20,355 nucleotides of DNA from a virus, in the IMG/VR virus record IMGVR_UViG_3300030060_003529, positions 1 through 20,355 of that record; one strand, 5' to 3'. Below, piece by piece: positions 1-7,029 of this stretch (positions are counted from its first letter, which is position 1; every line of letters begins with the position of its first letter). Position numbers and translations under genes: made by a program. The notes below the pieces were generated by a model. The model ran no database searches, had not been told where the DNA came from, and saw only the letters and a program-made list of their open reading frames with translations.

Positions 1-43
1 AAGATGTGACCATGAGAATAAAGCCTAACCTTTTTTGGTAGTG

Positions 44-54
44 TATATTTACAA
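44..54 (+). promoter_or_regulatory. TATATTTACAA motif before the small terminase
   Basis: This 11-base sequence lies just upstream of the ATG at 57, and the same 11 bases lie just upstream of the portal ATG (2956-2966). It resembles the Bacteroidota -7 element TAnnTTTG except for a final A. I see no TTG at the expected distance upstream. It could be a weak promoter producing a very short leader, or an A/T-rich translation-initiation element. Its function is inferred only from recurrence and position. Confidence 0.3.
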
Positions 55-56
55 AC

Positions 57-404
57 ATGAATAAAGAAGCAATGATAATTTACGAGCGTTTGAGCGCGTG
101 GCTTATAGAGCATAACAAGTATGCCGAGCCAGATAACGAACTAATAGAAATGGCTGCTAACGTAAGAGCCGAGCTAGACGTACTACAAGATTTTATAAAT
201 AAGAATGGGACGACTTACGAGTGCATAAGCCGTACTGGTGAAGTCATGCATAAGCATAGACCGCAACACCAGCAACTAGTAGACGGGCGTACTAGGTACT
301 TAACTATATTACGCGACTTAGGACTAACCCCAGCAGCTAGAAATAAAGTTACGCAAATAGAAAGTAGTGATAATATACTAGATAATCTTTTGGGGAGTAA
401 GTGA
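57..404 (+). CDS. Terminase small subunit, P27 family (probable)
   Basis: A 115-residue protein directly upstream of the large terminase. Small terminases recognise phage DNA and recruit the large subunit for packaging. The C-terminal half has the P27-type pattern: a conserved-looking TTYE segment near residue 52, an RP motif near residue 68, and LGLTPAARNK near residues 89-98. The length fits the family. The ATG at 57 follows an A/T-rich leader. Its TGA (402-404) overlaps the GTG start of the next gene, which suggests translational coupling. The family assignment rests on the motif and on gene order. The DNA site it recognises cannot be seen. Confidence 0.75.
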   Translation: MNKEAMIIYERLSAWLIEHNKYAEPDNELIEMAANVRAELDVLQDFINKNGTTYECISRTGEVMHKHRPQHQQLVDGRTRYLTILRDLGLTPAARNKVTQIESSDNILDNLLGSK

Positions 405-2107
405 AACACAAAGCACATAAATACGCTGTAGATGTTGTATCTGGTAAAGTTGTAGCGGGTAAGTATTGTGTACTTGCTTGCAAAAGATATTTAGACGACT
501 TAAAACAAGCTAAAAAAAAAGGCTTTGAATTTAGAGAGTCTACAGCGCTAGCTTACCTAAATTTTTTTAGAAAGTGCTTAGTGCATACTGTCGGCGAATT
601 TGCTGGCAAGCCTTTTGAGCCTTTAGCATGGCAACAGTTCATACTGTGGAATCTTTACGGCTGGTATAATAAAGATGGCTCTAGGCGTTTTAGATATGGT
701 TATATATCGGTAGCTCGTAAAAATGGTAAGACTACTTTAATAGCTGGTTGTGCTTTAGCTTCTGCTATTTTTGATGAAGAACAAGCTGGCCAAGTTTACT
801 TTGCGGCTACAAAGCGCGACCAAGCGCGTATAGGCTTTGCTGAAGCTAGCCGTATGGCTTCACGTAGCGCAGCGCTAAAGGGTTTCTGCGAAGTTGGTAA
901 GCATGATATATATGTACCCAAGTACGATACCAAAGTAACTTACCTAAGTAGCGACAGCCGAAGCTTAGACGGTTTAAACGCTAATTTTTGCGCTGTAGAT
1001 GAGTACGCTTTTCATAGAGACGATAGCGTTAGTAATGTATTGCGCTCTTCTATGCAAAGCCGTAAAAATCCGCTACACCTTACAATTACCACAGCCGGTA
1101 CTTTTCAAGGCGCTTGCTATAAACTACAAAAGACAGTAAAACAAATTTTAGACGGCGTAAAAAAAGACGATAGCCAATTTGGTATAATTTACGAGCTTGA
1201 TGAGGGCGACGATTGGAAAGTACAGAAAAACTGGCGTAAGGCAAATCCTAGCTTAGGCGCTACAATTTCATTAGACGGCTTGAAGCGCCAGTACGTACAA
1301 GCTAAAAACATAGGCGGTAGCTATCAAACTGAATTTAAAATAAAGCACTTAAATACATGGGTAAGCGCTAGTAAGACTTGGATAGCTGCCGAAGACTGGG
1401 CAAAGAATCAACTTTCAAAAGATTTAAGCGGCTTACCTTGCTACGCTGGATTAGACCTTGCTAGCGTTTCAGATTTAACGGCTTTAGTTTTAGTATTCCC
1501 AGTAGAAGATGAATACCACGTAAGAGGCTACTACTGGCTACCCAAAGATACTTACGAAGCCGCCTTGCTTTCTGATGCTTCGCACCCTTACGGAGATTTT
1601 ATAGACCAAGAAAACTTTATACTTACAGAAGGCAACGTAACTGACTACGCAGATATAAGAAGGCTTATAACTGGCGTTACCTATACCCCTAAAGGCTTAG
1701 AAACTTCTAACGATTGTTTGCTCAATAATTACGAAGTTAAAAAGGTTGCATACGATAGATACAATAGTACACAAATAGCAATAGACTTAACTAACGATGG
1801 AGCGCCACTAGTGCCGTATGGTCAAGGCTTTATATCTATGAGCGCACCTACTAAGCAACTAGAAGTACTTGTAAGGACTGGTAAGCTAAAGCATGACGGC
1901 GATAAGGTACTAGCATGGAGCTTACAAAACGTAGAGCTACGAACTGACCCAGCTGGCAATATTAAACCAGATAAAGGCAAAGTAGAAGGTAAAGGCACAA
2001 GACAAAATAAAATTGACCCTATAGTAAGTATGGTTATGGGCTTAGGCGAAAGCATGAAGCAAGAGCCGGAAATAAGCGATGACGATTTGAAAGTACTAAG
2101 TTTTTGA
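401..2107 (+). CDS. terL: Terminase large subunit
   Basis: A 568-residue packaging motor with an N-terminal ATPase and a C-terminal nuclease that cuts concatemers and pumps DNA into the prohead. The Walker A-like motif is ARKNGKT at residues 105-111, where the R before KNGKT is typical of phage terminases. Walker B is CAVDEY at residues 197-202, with D200 and E201. The nuclease starts at GLDLASVSDLT (residues 350-360) with candidate metal ligands D352 and D358. A later AYDRYN segment and a C-terminal DPIVSMVMG segment also fit terminase nucleases. The start is GTG at 401, overlapping the upstream TGA as GTGA. GGGGAG at 393-398 is one of the few Shine-Dalgarno-like sequences in the window and may support this non-ATG start. 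The family assignment is secure. Confidence 0.95.
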   Translation: MKHKAHKYAVDVVSGKVVAGKYCVLACKRYLDDLKQAKKKGFEFRESTALAYLNFFRKCLVHTVGEFAGKPFEPLAWQQFILWNLYGWYNKDGSRRFRYGYISVARKNGKTTLIAGCALASAIFDEEQAGQVYFAATKRDQARIGFAEASRMASRSAALKGFCEVGKHDIYVPKYDTKVTYLSSDSRSLDGLNANFCAVDEYAFHRDDSVSNVLRSSMQSRKNPLHLTITTAGTFQGACYKLQKTVKQILDGVKKDDSQFGIIYELDEGDDWKVQKNWRKANPSLGATISLDGLKRQYVQAKNIGGSYQTEFKIKHLNTWVSASKTWIAAEDWAKNQLSKDLSGLPCYAGLDLASVSDLTALVLVFPVEDEYHVRGYYWLPKDTYEAALLSDASHPYGDFIDQENFILTEGNVTDYADIRRLITGVTYTPKGLETSNDCLLNNYEVKKVAYDRYNSTQIAIDLTNDGAPLVPYGQGFISMSAPTKQLEVLVRTGKLKHDGDKVLAWSLQNVELRTDPAGNIKPDKGKVEGKGTRQNKIDPIVSMVMGLGESMKQEPEISDDDLKVLSF

Positions 2108-2181
2108 AAAAAACTTTAGCTCTGTATGCCTAGTAAATACTGGCAAACATAAAATAAATTAAAAATAATTGTGTAAAATAG

Positions 2182-2211
2182 TTGACAAATGAAAATAGTG
2201 TTGTATATTTG
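2182..2211 (+). promoter_or_regulatory. Bacteroidota-type promoter of the small cassette
   Basis: TTG at 2182-2184, a 19-base spacer, then TATATTTG at 2204-2211. This matches the Bacteroidota primary sigma consensus (TTG, about 19-21 bases, TAnnTTTG). The predicted transcription start is near 2217, about 17 bases before the ATG at 2234. It is among the clearest promoters in the window and lies in a 126-base gap after the large terminase gene. The rest of the gap holds only an imperfect stem-loop at 2127-2145 without a T tract. Confidence 0.75.
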
Positions 2212-2221
2212 ATATATCAAA
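2208..2221. promoter_or_regulatory. 14-base perfect palindrome, candidate operator
   Basis: TTTGATATATCAAA is a perfect inverted repeat with no central gap. It covers the last bases of the -7 element and the predicted transcription start. A dimeric repressor bound here would block the promoter, so an operator role is plausible. The palindrome is observed. Its function is inferred from its position, and the binding protein is unknown. Confidence 0.45.
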
Positions 2222-2233
2222 GAAACAGAAAAC

Positions 2234-2449
2234 ATGAACTACTCAAAGCAAACAATATCTTTCACTCACCACAGCGGTACAGAATACAAACAAGTTCATA
2301 TACAACAATGGAATGAAGAAGGACGCAAATCAAGAAATTACTTTTACATCAATGGTAAGAAAGTTACTAAGTACGATAGAGAGGAGTGTGAGGATATGCT
2401 TGCAAACCATCACACAGAGTACAAAGAAGAGCTTTGGGAGAAAGCATAG
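2234..2449 (+). CDS. Small unknown protein, first gene of the cassette
   Basis: A 71-residue protein I do not recognise. It is polar and mixed in charge, rich in H, K, E and Y, with no signal peptide, membrane segment or cysteine cluster. Residues about 5-45 alternate polar and hydrophobic residues as in small beta-rich folds (segments near ISFTHHSG and YFYINGKKV). The C-terminal part looks helical and acidic. The ATG is preceded by AGAAAAC, as is the next gene's ATG. It is the first gene after the 2182-2211 promoter and shares a terminator with the next gene. It could be a self-regulating or host-directed accessory protein, but nothing in the sequence shows a function. Confidence 0.6.
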   Translation: MNYSKQTISFTHHSGTEYKQVHIQQWNEEGRKSRNYFYINGKKVTKYDREECEDMLANHHTEYKEELWEKA

Positions 2450-2481
2450 GCATCAAACAAACAAACAAAAAATTAGAAAAC

Positions 2482-2700
2482 ATGGCAAGCCCGAAATTTA
2501 TGACTTTAAAGGAACTAAAGTGGAACAAGAAGATGCAAACTAACAGAATAGCACAGCTTAAAGCATCTATTGAATGCGAAGGCGCTACTTACAAGCATTT
2601 TTCTTACGAAGCTACACTAGGCACACAGTTGTACAATGCACAAAGAAACTTAGCTGCTACTGAATTTTATATTACTCATTGGGATATTAATAACCCATGA
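2482..2700 (+). CDS. Small unknown protein, second gene of the cassette
   Basis: A 72-residue protein of unknown function. I chose the ATG at 2482 over the upstream in-frame ATG at 2434 because it follows the same AGAAAAC leader as the preceding gene and avoids overlap with it. The protein looks mostly helical: a basic N-terminal half (TLKELKWNKK, NRIAQLKASIE) and an aromatic C-terminal half ending near the stop at 2698-2700. No membrane segment is visible. The intrinsic terminator begins 31 bases after the stop. A coiled-coil or small DNA-binding role is possible but not demonstrated. Confidence 0.55.
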   Translation: MASPKFMTLKELKWNKKMQTNRIAQLKASIECEGATYKHFSYEATLGTQLYNAQRNLAATEFYITHWDINNP

Positions 2701-2730
2701 TAAAAATAACAAAGTCTTACAACTAAAACT

Positions 2731-2756
2731 AAGCGCCGTTTGGCGCTTTTTTTTTT
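2731..2756 (+). terminator. Intrinsic terminator closing the cassette
   Basis: A perfect 7-bp stem (AAGCGCC at 2731-2737, GGCGCTT at 2742-2748) with a GTTT loop. The T run covers 2747-2756 and overlaps the stem end. This is the strongest intrinsic terminator in the window. It should separate the small cassette from the portal gene, so head genes would need readthrough, antitermination or a promoter of their own. Confidence 0.9.
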
Positions 2757-2768
2757 ATCTTTATAGCT

Positions 2769-2951
2769 ATGGCTGGAATGACAAATTTTGAAAAAGCTAA
2801 AGTACTTATACAAGCTTCTGACCCAGATAAGTTTTTAGGTTTTAAACTAGAAGGCGGCTGCTTACATATTTTATATGAGTTAAACAATCACCAAGAAGTA
2901 TTTATACTTAGTGAAGAAGAAGTAAACACTATAGCTGAAAGCTTTAAATAA
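2769..2951 (+). CDS. Small unknown protein upstream of the portal
   Basis: A 60-residue acidic protein I do not recognise. It lies between the terminator and the portal gene. The N-terminal part is probably helical (NFEKAKVLIQ) and is followed by a beta-like stretch (FLGFKLEGG, LHILYEL) and an acidic C-terminal helix. ATG 2769 is used here; ATG 2778, three codons later, is an alternative. No membrane segment is seen. Codon use looks like that of its neighbours. A head-morphogenesis accessory role can only be guessed from position. Confidence 0.55.
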   Translation: MAGMTNFEKAKVLIQASDPDKFLGFKLEGGCLHILYELNNHQEVFILSEEEVNTIAESFK

Positions 2952-2955
2952 GTAT

Positions 2956-2966
2956 TATATTTACAA
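2956..2966 (+). promoter_or_regulatory. TATATTTACAA motif before the portal
   Basis: An exact copy of the 11-base sequence at 44-54, ending two bases before the portal ATG. The two copies precede the first packaging gene and the portal gene, the first recognisable head gene after the terminator. That placement would suit a weak or late promoter giving a very short or leaderless transcript. No upstream TTG at normal spacing is visible, so a translation-initiation role is equally possible. Confidence 0.3.
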
Positions 2967-2968
2967 CA

Positions 2969-4159
2969 ATGTTTGAACGTCTAAGAAACTTTTTTACCAG
3001 AGCTGCTAACATAGCATATACTGGTGGGAATTGGGCGAGCTTAACGGCTGCCCAGCATAGAAGCGGCGTAAATATGAACGCCGAAAAAGCTCTAAGCGTA
3101 CCTACTGTATACGCTTGTATTTATAAGATAGCTAGTACTCTAGGAACTTTACAACTTACAGCGCTTAGGCGTGAAGGTACTGGCTCACGACCAGCTACAG
3201 AATTAAATATTTATGAGTTACTTAGCCAGTCTCCAGACGAAAACGTAACGGCATCTTTCTTCTTTGAGCAAATAATAGCTAATATGCTATTATATGGTAA
3301 AGGTTATGCGCTTATAGTTAGAAATGTAGATACTGGTTTGCCACAGCGTTTAGAGTTTATACCTAGCAAAGCAGTAAAGCTATTAGATTACGACGGTACA
3401 GAGGTCTACGAAATAGATGGTATTGAAGGCGTAGTATTTAGCGATGATATTTTATGTATACCTTATCTATTAGGAGCTTCACCAATAGACCTACACGCCG
3501 AAACATTTGGCCTAGCCAAAGCAGCTGAACGCTACGCCGCAGAGTACTTTAATAACGGGTCAATAATGACTGGCGTATTATCTAGCGACCAGCCATTAAA
3601 AAAAGAGCAACTTGATATAGTTAGAGACAGTTGGAACGCTTCGAGCGCTGGTAACCTTACTAGGGTACTACCAGCTGGCTTTAAGTATGACCGTATAGCA
3701 CTAAGCCCAGATGAAGCGCAAAATATTGAAAGCCGTAAAATGAGCGCAGAAGATATAGCAAGGATATACAATGTGCCAGCTGCTTTAATTGGTTTAGAGG
3801 GAAACTTTACATACTCAAATACAGAGCAAGCTGGAATATTCTTTGCAAAGCATACTATACTACCTATAGCGAGACGTATAGAGCAAGAAATAGAAAATAA
3901 GCTACTTACGCCACAGCAAAGAGTAAACTACTTTGTACGCTTTAATATCGACGACTTGATGCGCGGCGACCTAAAAACTAGAGCCGACTACTACAATACT
4001 TTATTACAAGCGGGCGTACTTACAGCTAACGAAGTAAGAAGCCAAGAAAATCTACCTACTATAGAAGGTGGAGATGCTTTACGTATTCCAGTAAATGTAA
4101 TTAGCGCTAGTAAGTTTGAAGCTTACAGCGAAAAAATTAGTACTAATGGCGTACAGTAA
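2969..4159 (+). CDS. Portal protein, HK97 family
   Basis: A 396-residue portal that forms the ring at one capsid vertex through which DNA enters and to which the tail attaches. Family features include an N-terminal VPTVYACIYKIAST segment near residues 44-57 and a helical FFFEQIIANMLLYGKGYA segment around residue 100. The signature MSAEDIARIYNVPAALIG begins at residue 258 and is followed by YSNTEQ and a helix running to IEQEIENKLL. The length is typical of HK97-type portals. The gene follows the terminase genes as usual, but with a cassette inserted between. Its 3' end overlaps the next gene by 14 bases. Confidence 0.95.
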   Translation: MFERLRNFFTRAANIAYTGGNWASLTAAQHRSGVNMNAEKALSVPTVYACIYKIASTLGTLQLTALRREGTGSRPATELNIYELLSQSPDENVTASFFFEQIIANMLLYGKGYALIVRNVDTGLPQRLEFIPSKAVKLLDYDGTEVYEIDGIEGVVFSDDILCIPYLLGASPIDLHAETFGLAKAAERYAAEYFNNGSIMTGVLSSDQPLKKEQLDIVRDSWNASSAGNLTRVLPAGFKYDRIALSPDEAQNIESRKMSAEDIARIYNVPAALIGLEGNFTYSNTEQAGIFFAKHTILPIARRIEQEIENKLLTPQQRVNYFVRFNIDDLMRGDLKTRADYYNTLLQAGVLTANEVRSQENLPTIEGGDALRIPVNVISASKFEAYSEKISTNGVQ

Positions 4160-6962
4160 TTACCCACAAACGGCTGTCAATGCAGCTAAGAGAGCTTTAA
4201 AGCATAAAGAAGAATACGGCTCTAAATGTGGTACTACTGTAGGCTGGCGCTCTGCTGGTATAATATCAAAAAAAGAGCCTCTTACTTTAGATAGGCTTAA
4301 AAGGGTTTTTAGCTTTTTATCGAGGGCAAAAGTTTACGATACGGGTAAATTTTTAAATGACGGTAAAGAAGTTTGTGGCTCTGTAATGTATGCAGCTTGG
4401 GGCGGTACTACTATGCTTAGATGGGCTAGAAAAGAATTAGAGAAACTAGAGAAAGAAGAGCGCCAAGAAATAACTGGCAAAGCCAAAACTGCTTTAGAAA
4501 ACAAAGTAGAGGAACATAACGAGAGTGTACAATCTGATGTACGCAAAACTAATCTAAGGACTCTTAGCGCAGTATTTAAGCGTGGTATAGGAGCCTACAA
4601 AACAAATCCAGAAAGCGTTAGGCCAAGTGTAAAAAGCCCGGAACAGTGGGCGATGGCTAGAGTCAATAGCTTTTTGTACGCCTTAAAAAATGATAAGTTC
4701 CGTAGCGGTAAGCACGATACGGATTTATTTCCAGACGGGCATAAACTTAAAAGTAAAATGGAAGAAGATAATAAAGAGCGTGCGCGAGTTGGCATGGTTG
4801 ACGGCGTACCAGTTTACGACAATAAAGAACAAGCTGAAGAAGCAGCTGAAAAGCTAGGCTGTAGCGGTTCACATTCTATGGAATTAGAAGGTAAGACCGT
4901 TTATATGCCTTGCTCTAGTCATAGCGGAGCCACTGACGACGATAACGGCAACGGATATAGACAAGCTGAAGGCGTAGTACATAAGCGTACACTGCCCGCA
5001 GATTTTGAACTAAGAGAATCTAAGAAGGGTAGCACTATTGTAGGATATGCAGCTGTATTCAATACAGAAACGCAGATAGGCAACTTTAGAGAGCAAATTG
5101 CTCCAGAGGCTTTCAATAGAGCGCTTACAGAGTCTCCCGATGTAGTTGCATTATTGAATCACGATAGAAATTTTGTACTTGGTAGAACTACAAGCGATAC
5201 GCTAAAATTAAGCGTAGACGAGCGCGGCTTAAAGTATGAGCTGAAGTTAGGAAACCAAACCTACGCTAAAGACTTAGCCGAAAGTATGCGACGTGGCGAT
5301 ATATCACAAAGTTCTTTTGCGTTTACTATAGAGCGCGAAAGCTGGGAAGATGATTTAAGAACTGTTGAAGAGGTACGCGGTCTTTACGATGTTTCTGTTG
5401 TGACGGTCCCAGCGTATGCAGAAGCTAGCGCAACTATAAGAGCTAAAGAAAGCTGTGGCTGTAAAAAAGAAGAAATTAAAAATGCTACTGTAGTAGAAAA
5501 AAAATCTGCTCCAGAAGTTCGTGCAACTAGCACACCAAAAAAAAAAATTAAAAATAAATTTAAGATGAAAAAATCGGACCAATTAAAAAGCCTACGTAGC
5601 AATAAGCTAGTAGAGCTAAATGCTTTGGTGGAGGTTGCTGAAACTGAAGCTAGAGATTATACAGAAGCAGAGCTAACTCGCCAAGAGCAGCTTAATTCTG
5701 ATATTGCTGAACTTGATAAGTCTATCGAGAGAGCAGAAACTACAGAGAATAACGTAAAGCGTCATGCTAACGTAAATGCTACACCAAAAGGCGAAGCTGT
5801 AGAAATGAACAAAATGAATAAGCGTTACGATATGGGTAAAGCCCTACGCGAAGCAGCTCAAGGCCGTTTATCTGGACTAGAGCAAGAGATACACCAAGAG
5901 GCTCTAAGAGAGGCTTCTGCTTTCGGTATCCAGCTTAGAGGTAACGTATGTATTCCACAATCTTTTGTTGAAAAGCGTAACGTATATGGCAACGATGCTT
6001 CTGGTACACCAGATACAGCTGTAGGTACTGCTGGAACTGAGGCTGCTGAAGTAGCTCCATCTCTAAGAGCTACACCAGTTATACAAGAGCTAGGTGCTAC
6101 ACAGCTAACTGGATTTGTTGGTGATGTAAAGCTACCAAGCTTACCAAACGACAAAGCAAGCTTACCAGCTGAGGCTGCTAATGCTACTGCTTTCTCTGGT
6201 TCTATGTCAAGCGTTACTTTATCTCCACAGCGTTTCGCTGCTGAGATGACTATTACTAAAGAAGCTCTTAACCAAGCTACTGGTAATATGCAAGACGTTA
6301 TAGCTAGAGATTTCTCTGTAGCTATCGGTAACTCTATTGACCGCTACGCTTTCGCTAAGATTTGTAACGGATCTGTAGAAGGTACACAGCTAGCGCTAGT
6401 ACCAACAAACTCTGAATTTGGAGCTGGACAAGGTACACTAGTAAAGGCTGTTGAAACTGGTACTAACGACTTATTAGCTGTAGATACTGCTGCTGTTATG
6501 AACCTTTGGGCTGATATTACTGGTAATGGTATTGGAGACAACGCTGCTTTCGTAATGTCTCCAGCTGTAGCGGGTGCGTTAATGCAAGCTAACGTAACTG
6601 GTGCTGGAGGGCCAGCTGCTTTAGTAGGTAATAACCTAATGGGTTACAACGCACGTTGGACATCTAATATACCTACAGTAACTGGTACTAACATTCACGC
6701 AGACGCAGTATTAACTGGTGGAGCTGCTGATGTAGACTTAGGAGCTGGTTTTGTTTCTTCTGTAATGTTCTACGGAGACTTCTCGCAGTTATTCTGGTGT
6801 CAATGGGGCGGCTACTCGCTAACTGTTGACCCATTCAGCGGAGCTTCAGCTGGAACTGTTAAGTTAGTTGCAGATAACTATTTCGATGTAGGTTTACGCG
6901 ATTCTGGTGCTATTGGTTACATGTTAGCAAACGCTACAAACGTACTTGGAGCAGATAGCTAA
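4146..6962 (+). CDS. Fused accessory modules, prohead protease and major capsid protein
   Basis: A single 938-codon frame with four parts. Residues 1-105 form a small module (NAAKRALKHKEE, CGTTVGW, FSFLSRAKVYD, YAAWGG). Residues 138-260 form a second module (GAYKTNPESVRPSV, FRSGKHDTDL, then a CSGSH/CSSH pair at 239-243 and 256-259 that could bind metal). Residues 281-432 are an S78-type prohead protease with probable catalytic H339 (LLNHD) and S390 (QSSFAF), plus D415 in LYDVSVVTVPAY. Residues 474-938 are an HK97-fold capsid protein with an N-terminal coiled-coil delta region. The ATG at 4146 is preferred to the upstream TTG at 4116. The fusion passes through an A11 tract at 5537-5547, and a shift either way would stop the protease at or just before the capsid start. 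Whether the fused product is real is open. The protease and capsid assignments are firm. Confidence 0.85.
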   Translation: MAYSNYPQTAVNAAKRALKHKEEYGSKCGTTVGWRSAGIISKKEPLTLDRLKRVFSFLSRAKVYDTGKFLNDGKEVCGSVMYAAWGGTTMLRWARKELEKLEKEERQEITGKAKTALENKVEEHNESVQSDVRKTNLRTLSAVFKRGIGAYKTNPESVRPSVKSPEQWAMARVNSFLYALKNDKFRSGKHDTDLFPDGHKLKSKMEEDNKERARVGMVDGVPVYDNKEQAEEAAEKLGCSGSHSMELEGKTVYMPCSSHSGATDDDNGNGYRQAEGVVHKRTLPADFELRESKKGSTIVGYAAVFNTETQIGNFREQIAPEAFNRALTESPDVVALLNHDRNFVLGRTTSDTLKLSVDERGLKYELKLGNQTYAKDLAESMRRGDISQSSFAFTIERESWEDDLRTVEEVRGLYDVSVVTVPAYAEASATIRAKESCGCKKEEIKNATVVEKKSAPEVRATSTPKKKIKNKFKMKKSDQLKSLRSNKLVELNALVEVAETEARDYTEAELTRQEQLNSDIAELDKSIERAETTENNVKRHANVNATPKGEAVEMNKMNKRYDMGKALREAAQGRLSGLEQEIHQEALREASAFGIQLRGNVCIPQSFVEKRNVYGNDASGTPDTAVGTAGTEAAEVAPSLRATPVIQELGATQLTGFVGDVKLPSLPNDKASLPAEAANATAFSGSMSSVTLSPQRFAAEMTITKEALNQATGNMQDVIARDFSVAIGNSIDRYAFAKICNGSVEGTQLALVPTNSEFGAGQGTLVKAVETGTNDLLAVDTAAVMNLWADITGNGIGDNAAFVMSPAVAGALMQANVTGAGGPAALVGNNLMGYNARWTSNIPTVTGTNIHADAVLTGGAADVDLGAGFVSSVMFYGDFSQLFWCQWGGYSLTVDPFSGASAGTVKLVADNYFDVGLRDSGAIGYMLANATNVLGADS
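5537..5547 (+). other. A11 slippery tract at the protease/capsid junction
   Basis: Eleven consecutive A residues lie 17 bases upstream of an ATG (5565) that would start the capsid domain. In frame the ribosome reads through to the capsid. A -1 shift reaches TAA within two codons. A +1 shift reads to a TGA that overlaps the 5565 ATG as ATGA, the overlap type used elsewhere in this genome. Runs of this length are known to support transcriptional slippage and are also common places for assembly indels. Confidence 0.5.
5565..6962 (+). CDS. Major capsid protein, HK97 gp5 family (possible internal start)
   Basis: The capsid part alone would be 465 residues starting at ATG 5565. Residues 1-90 are a charged coiled coil (LRSNKLVELNALVEVAETEA, then LDKSIERAE) like the HK97 delta/scaffold domain that the protease removes. 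The remainder resembles HK97-fold shells: a VAPSLRATPVIQELGAT segment, PSLPNDKASLPAEA, LSPQRFAAEMTITKEALNQA, then a C-terminal FYGDFSQLFWCQWGG segment. The leader before 5565 (AAAATAAATTTAAG) has the A/T-rich form seen before other starts here. Independent translation is therefore plausible even though the frame is open upstream. The capsid assignment is firm; the separate start is inferred. Confidence 0.6.
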   Translation: MKKSDQLKSLRSNKLVELNALVEVAETEARDYTEAELTRQEQLNSDIAELDKSIERAETTENNVKRHANVNATPKGEAVEMNKMNKRYDMGKALREAAQGRLSGLEQEIHQEALREASAFGIQLRGNVCIPQSFVEKRNVYGNDASGTPDTAVGTAGTEAAEVAPSLRATPVIQELGATQLTGFVGDVKLPSLPNDKASLPAEAANATAFSGSMSSVTLSPQRFAAEMTITKEALNQATGNMQDVIARDFSVAIGNSIDRYAFAKICNGSVEGTQLALVPTNSEFGAGQGTLVKAVETGTNDLLAVDTAAVMNLWADITGNGIGDNAAFVMSPAVAGALMQANVTGAGGPAALVGNNLMGYNARWTSNIPTVTGTNIHADAVLTGGAADVDLGAGFVSSVMFYGDFSQLFWCQWGGYSLTVDPFSGASAGTVKLVADNYFDVGLRDSGAIGYMLANATNVLGADS

Positions 6963-6987
6963 TATCTACTGTATATAACTATACTTG

Positions 6988-7023
6988 GAAAGGGTGGCTT
7001 ATTAGCTGCCCTTTCTTTATTTT
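6988..7023 (+). terminator. Terminator after the major capsid gene
   Basis: A 12-bp stem with two G-T pairs: GAAAGGGTGGCT at 6988-6999, a TATT loop, then AGCTGCCCTTTC at 7004-7015. It is followed by TTTATTTT (7016-7023). It begins 26 bases after the capsid stop codon and ends shortly before the next gene. It would lower transcription of the connector and tail genes relative to capsid, or protect the capsid mRNA end. Confidence 0.75.
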
Positions 7024-7029
7024 AGCTAT

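Noticed and set aside
2127-2145. Stem-loop TGCC-AGT/ACT-GGCA after the large terminase
   Set aside because: The stem has a bulge and only seven pairs, and no T tract follows. Too weak to call as a terminator.
2313-2543. A 76-codon + strand frame overlapping the two cassette genes
   Set aside because: It overlaps both neighbours in another frame and has no suitable leader. The genes at 2234 and 2482 share a leader pattern and fit better.
4160-4168. TTACCCACA, one base from a DnaA box
   Set aside because: A single imperfect copy starting at the end of the portal gene and lying within the next coding region, not near the replication genes. No cluster was seen.
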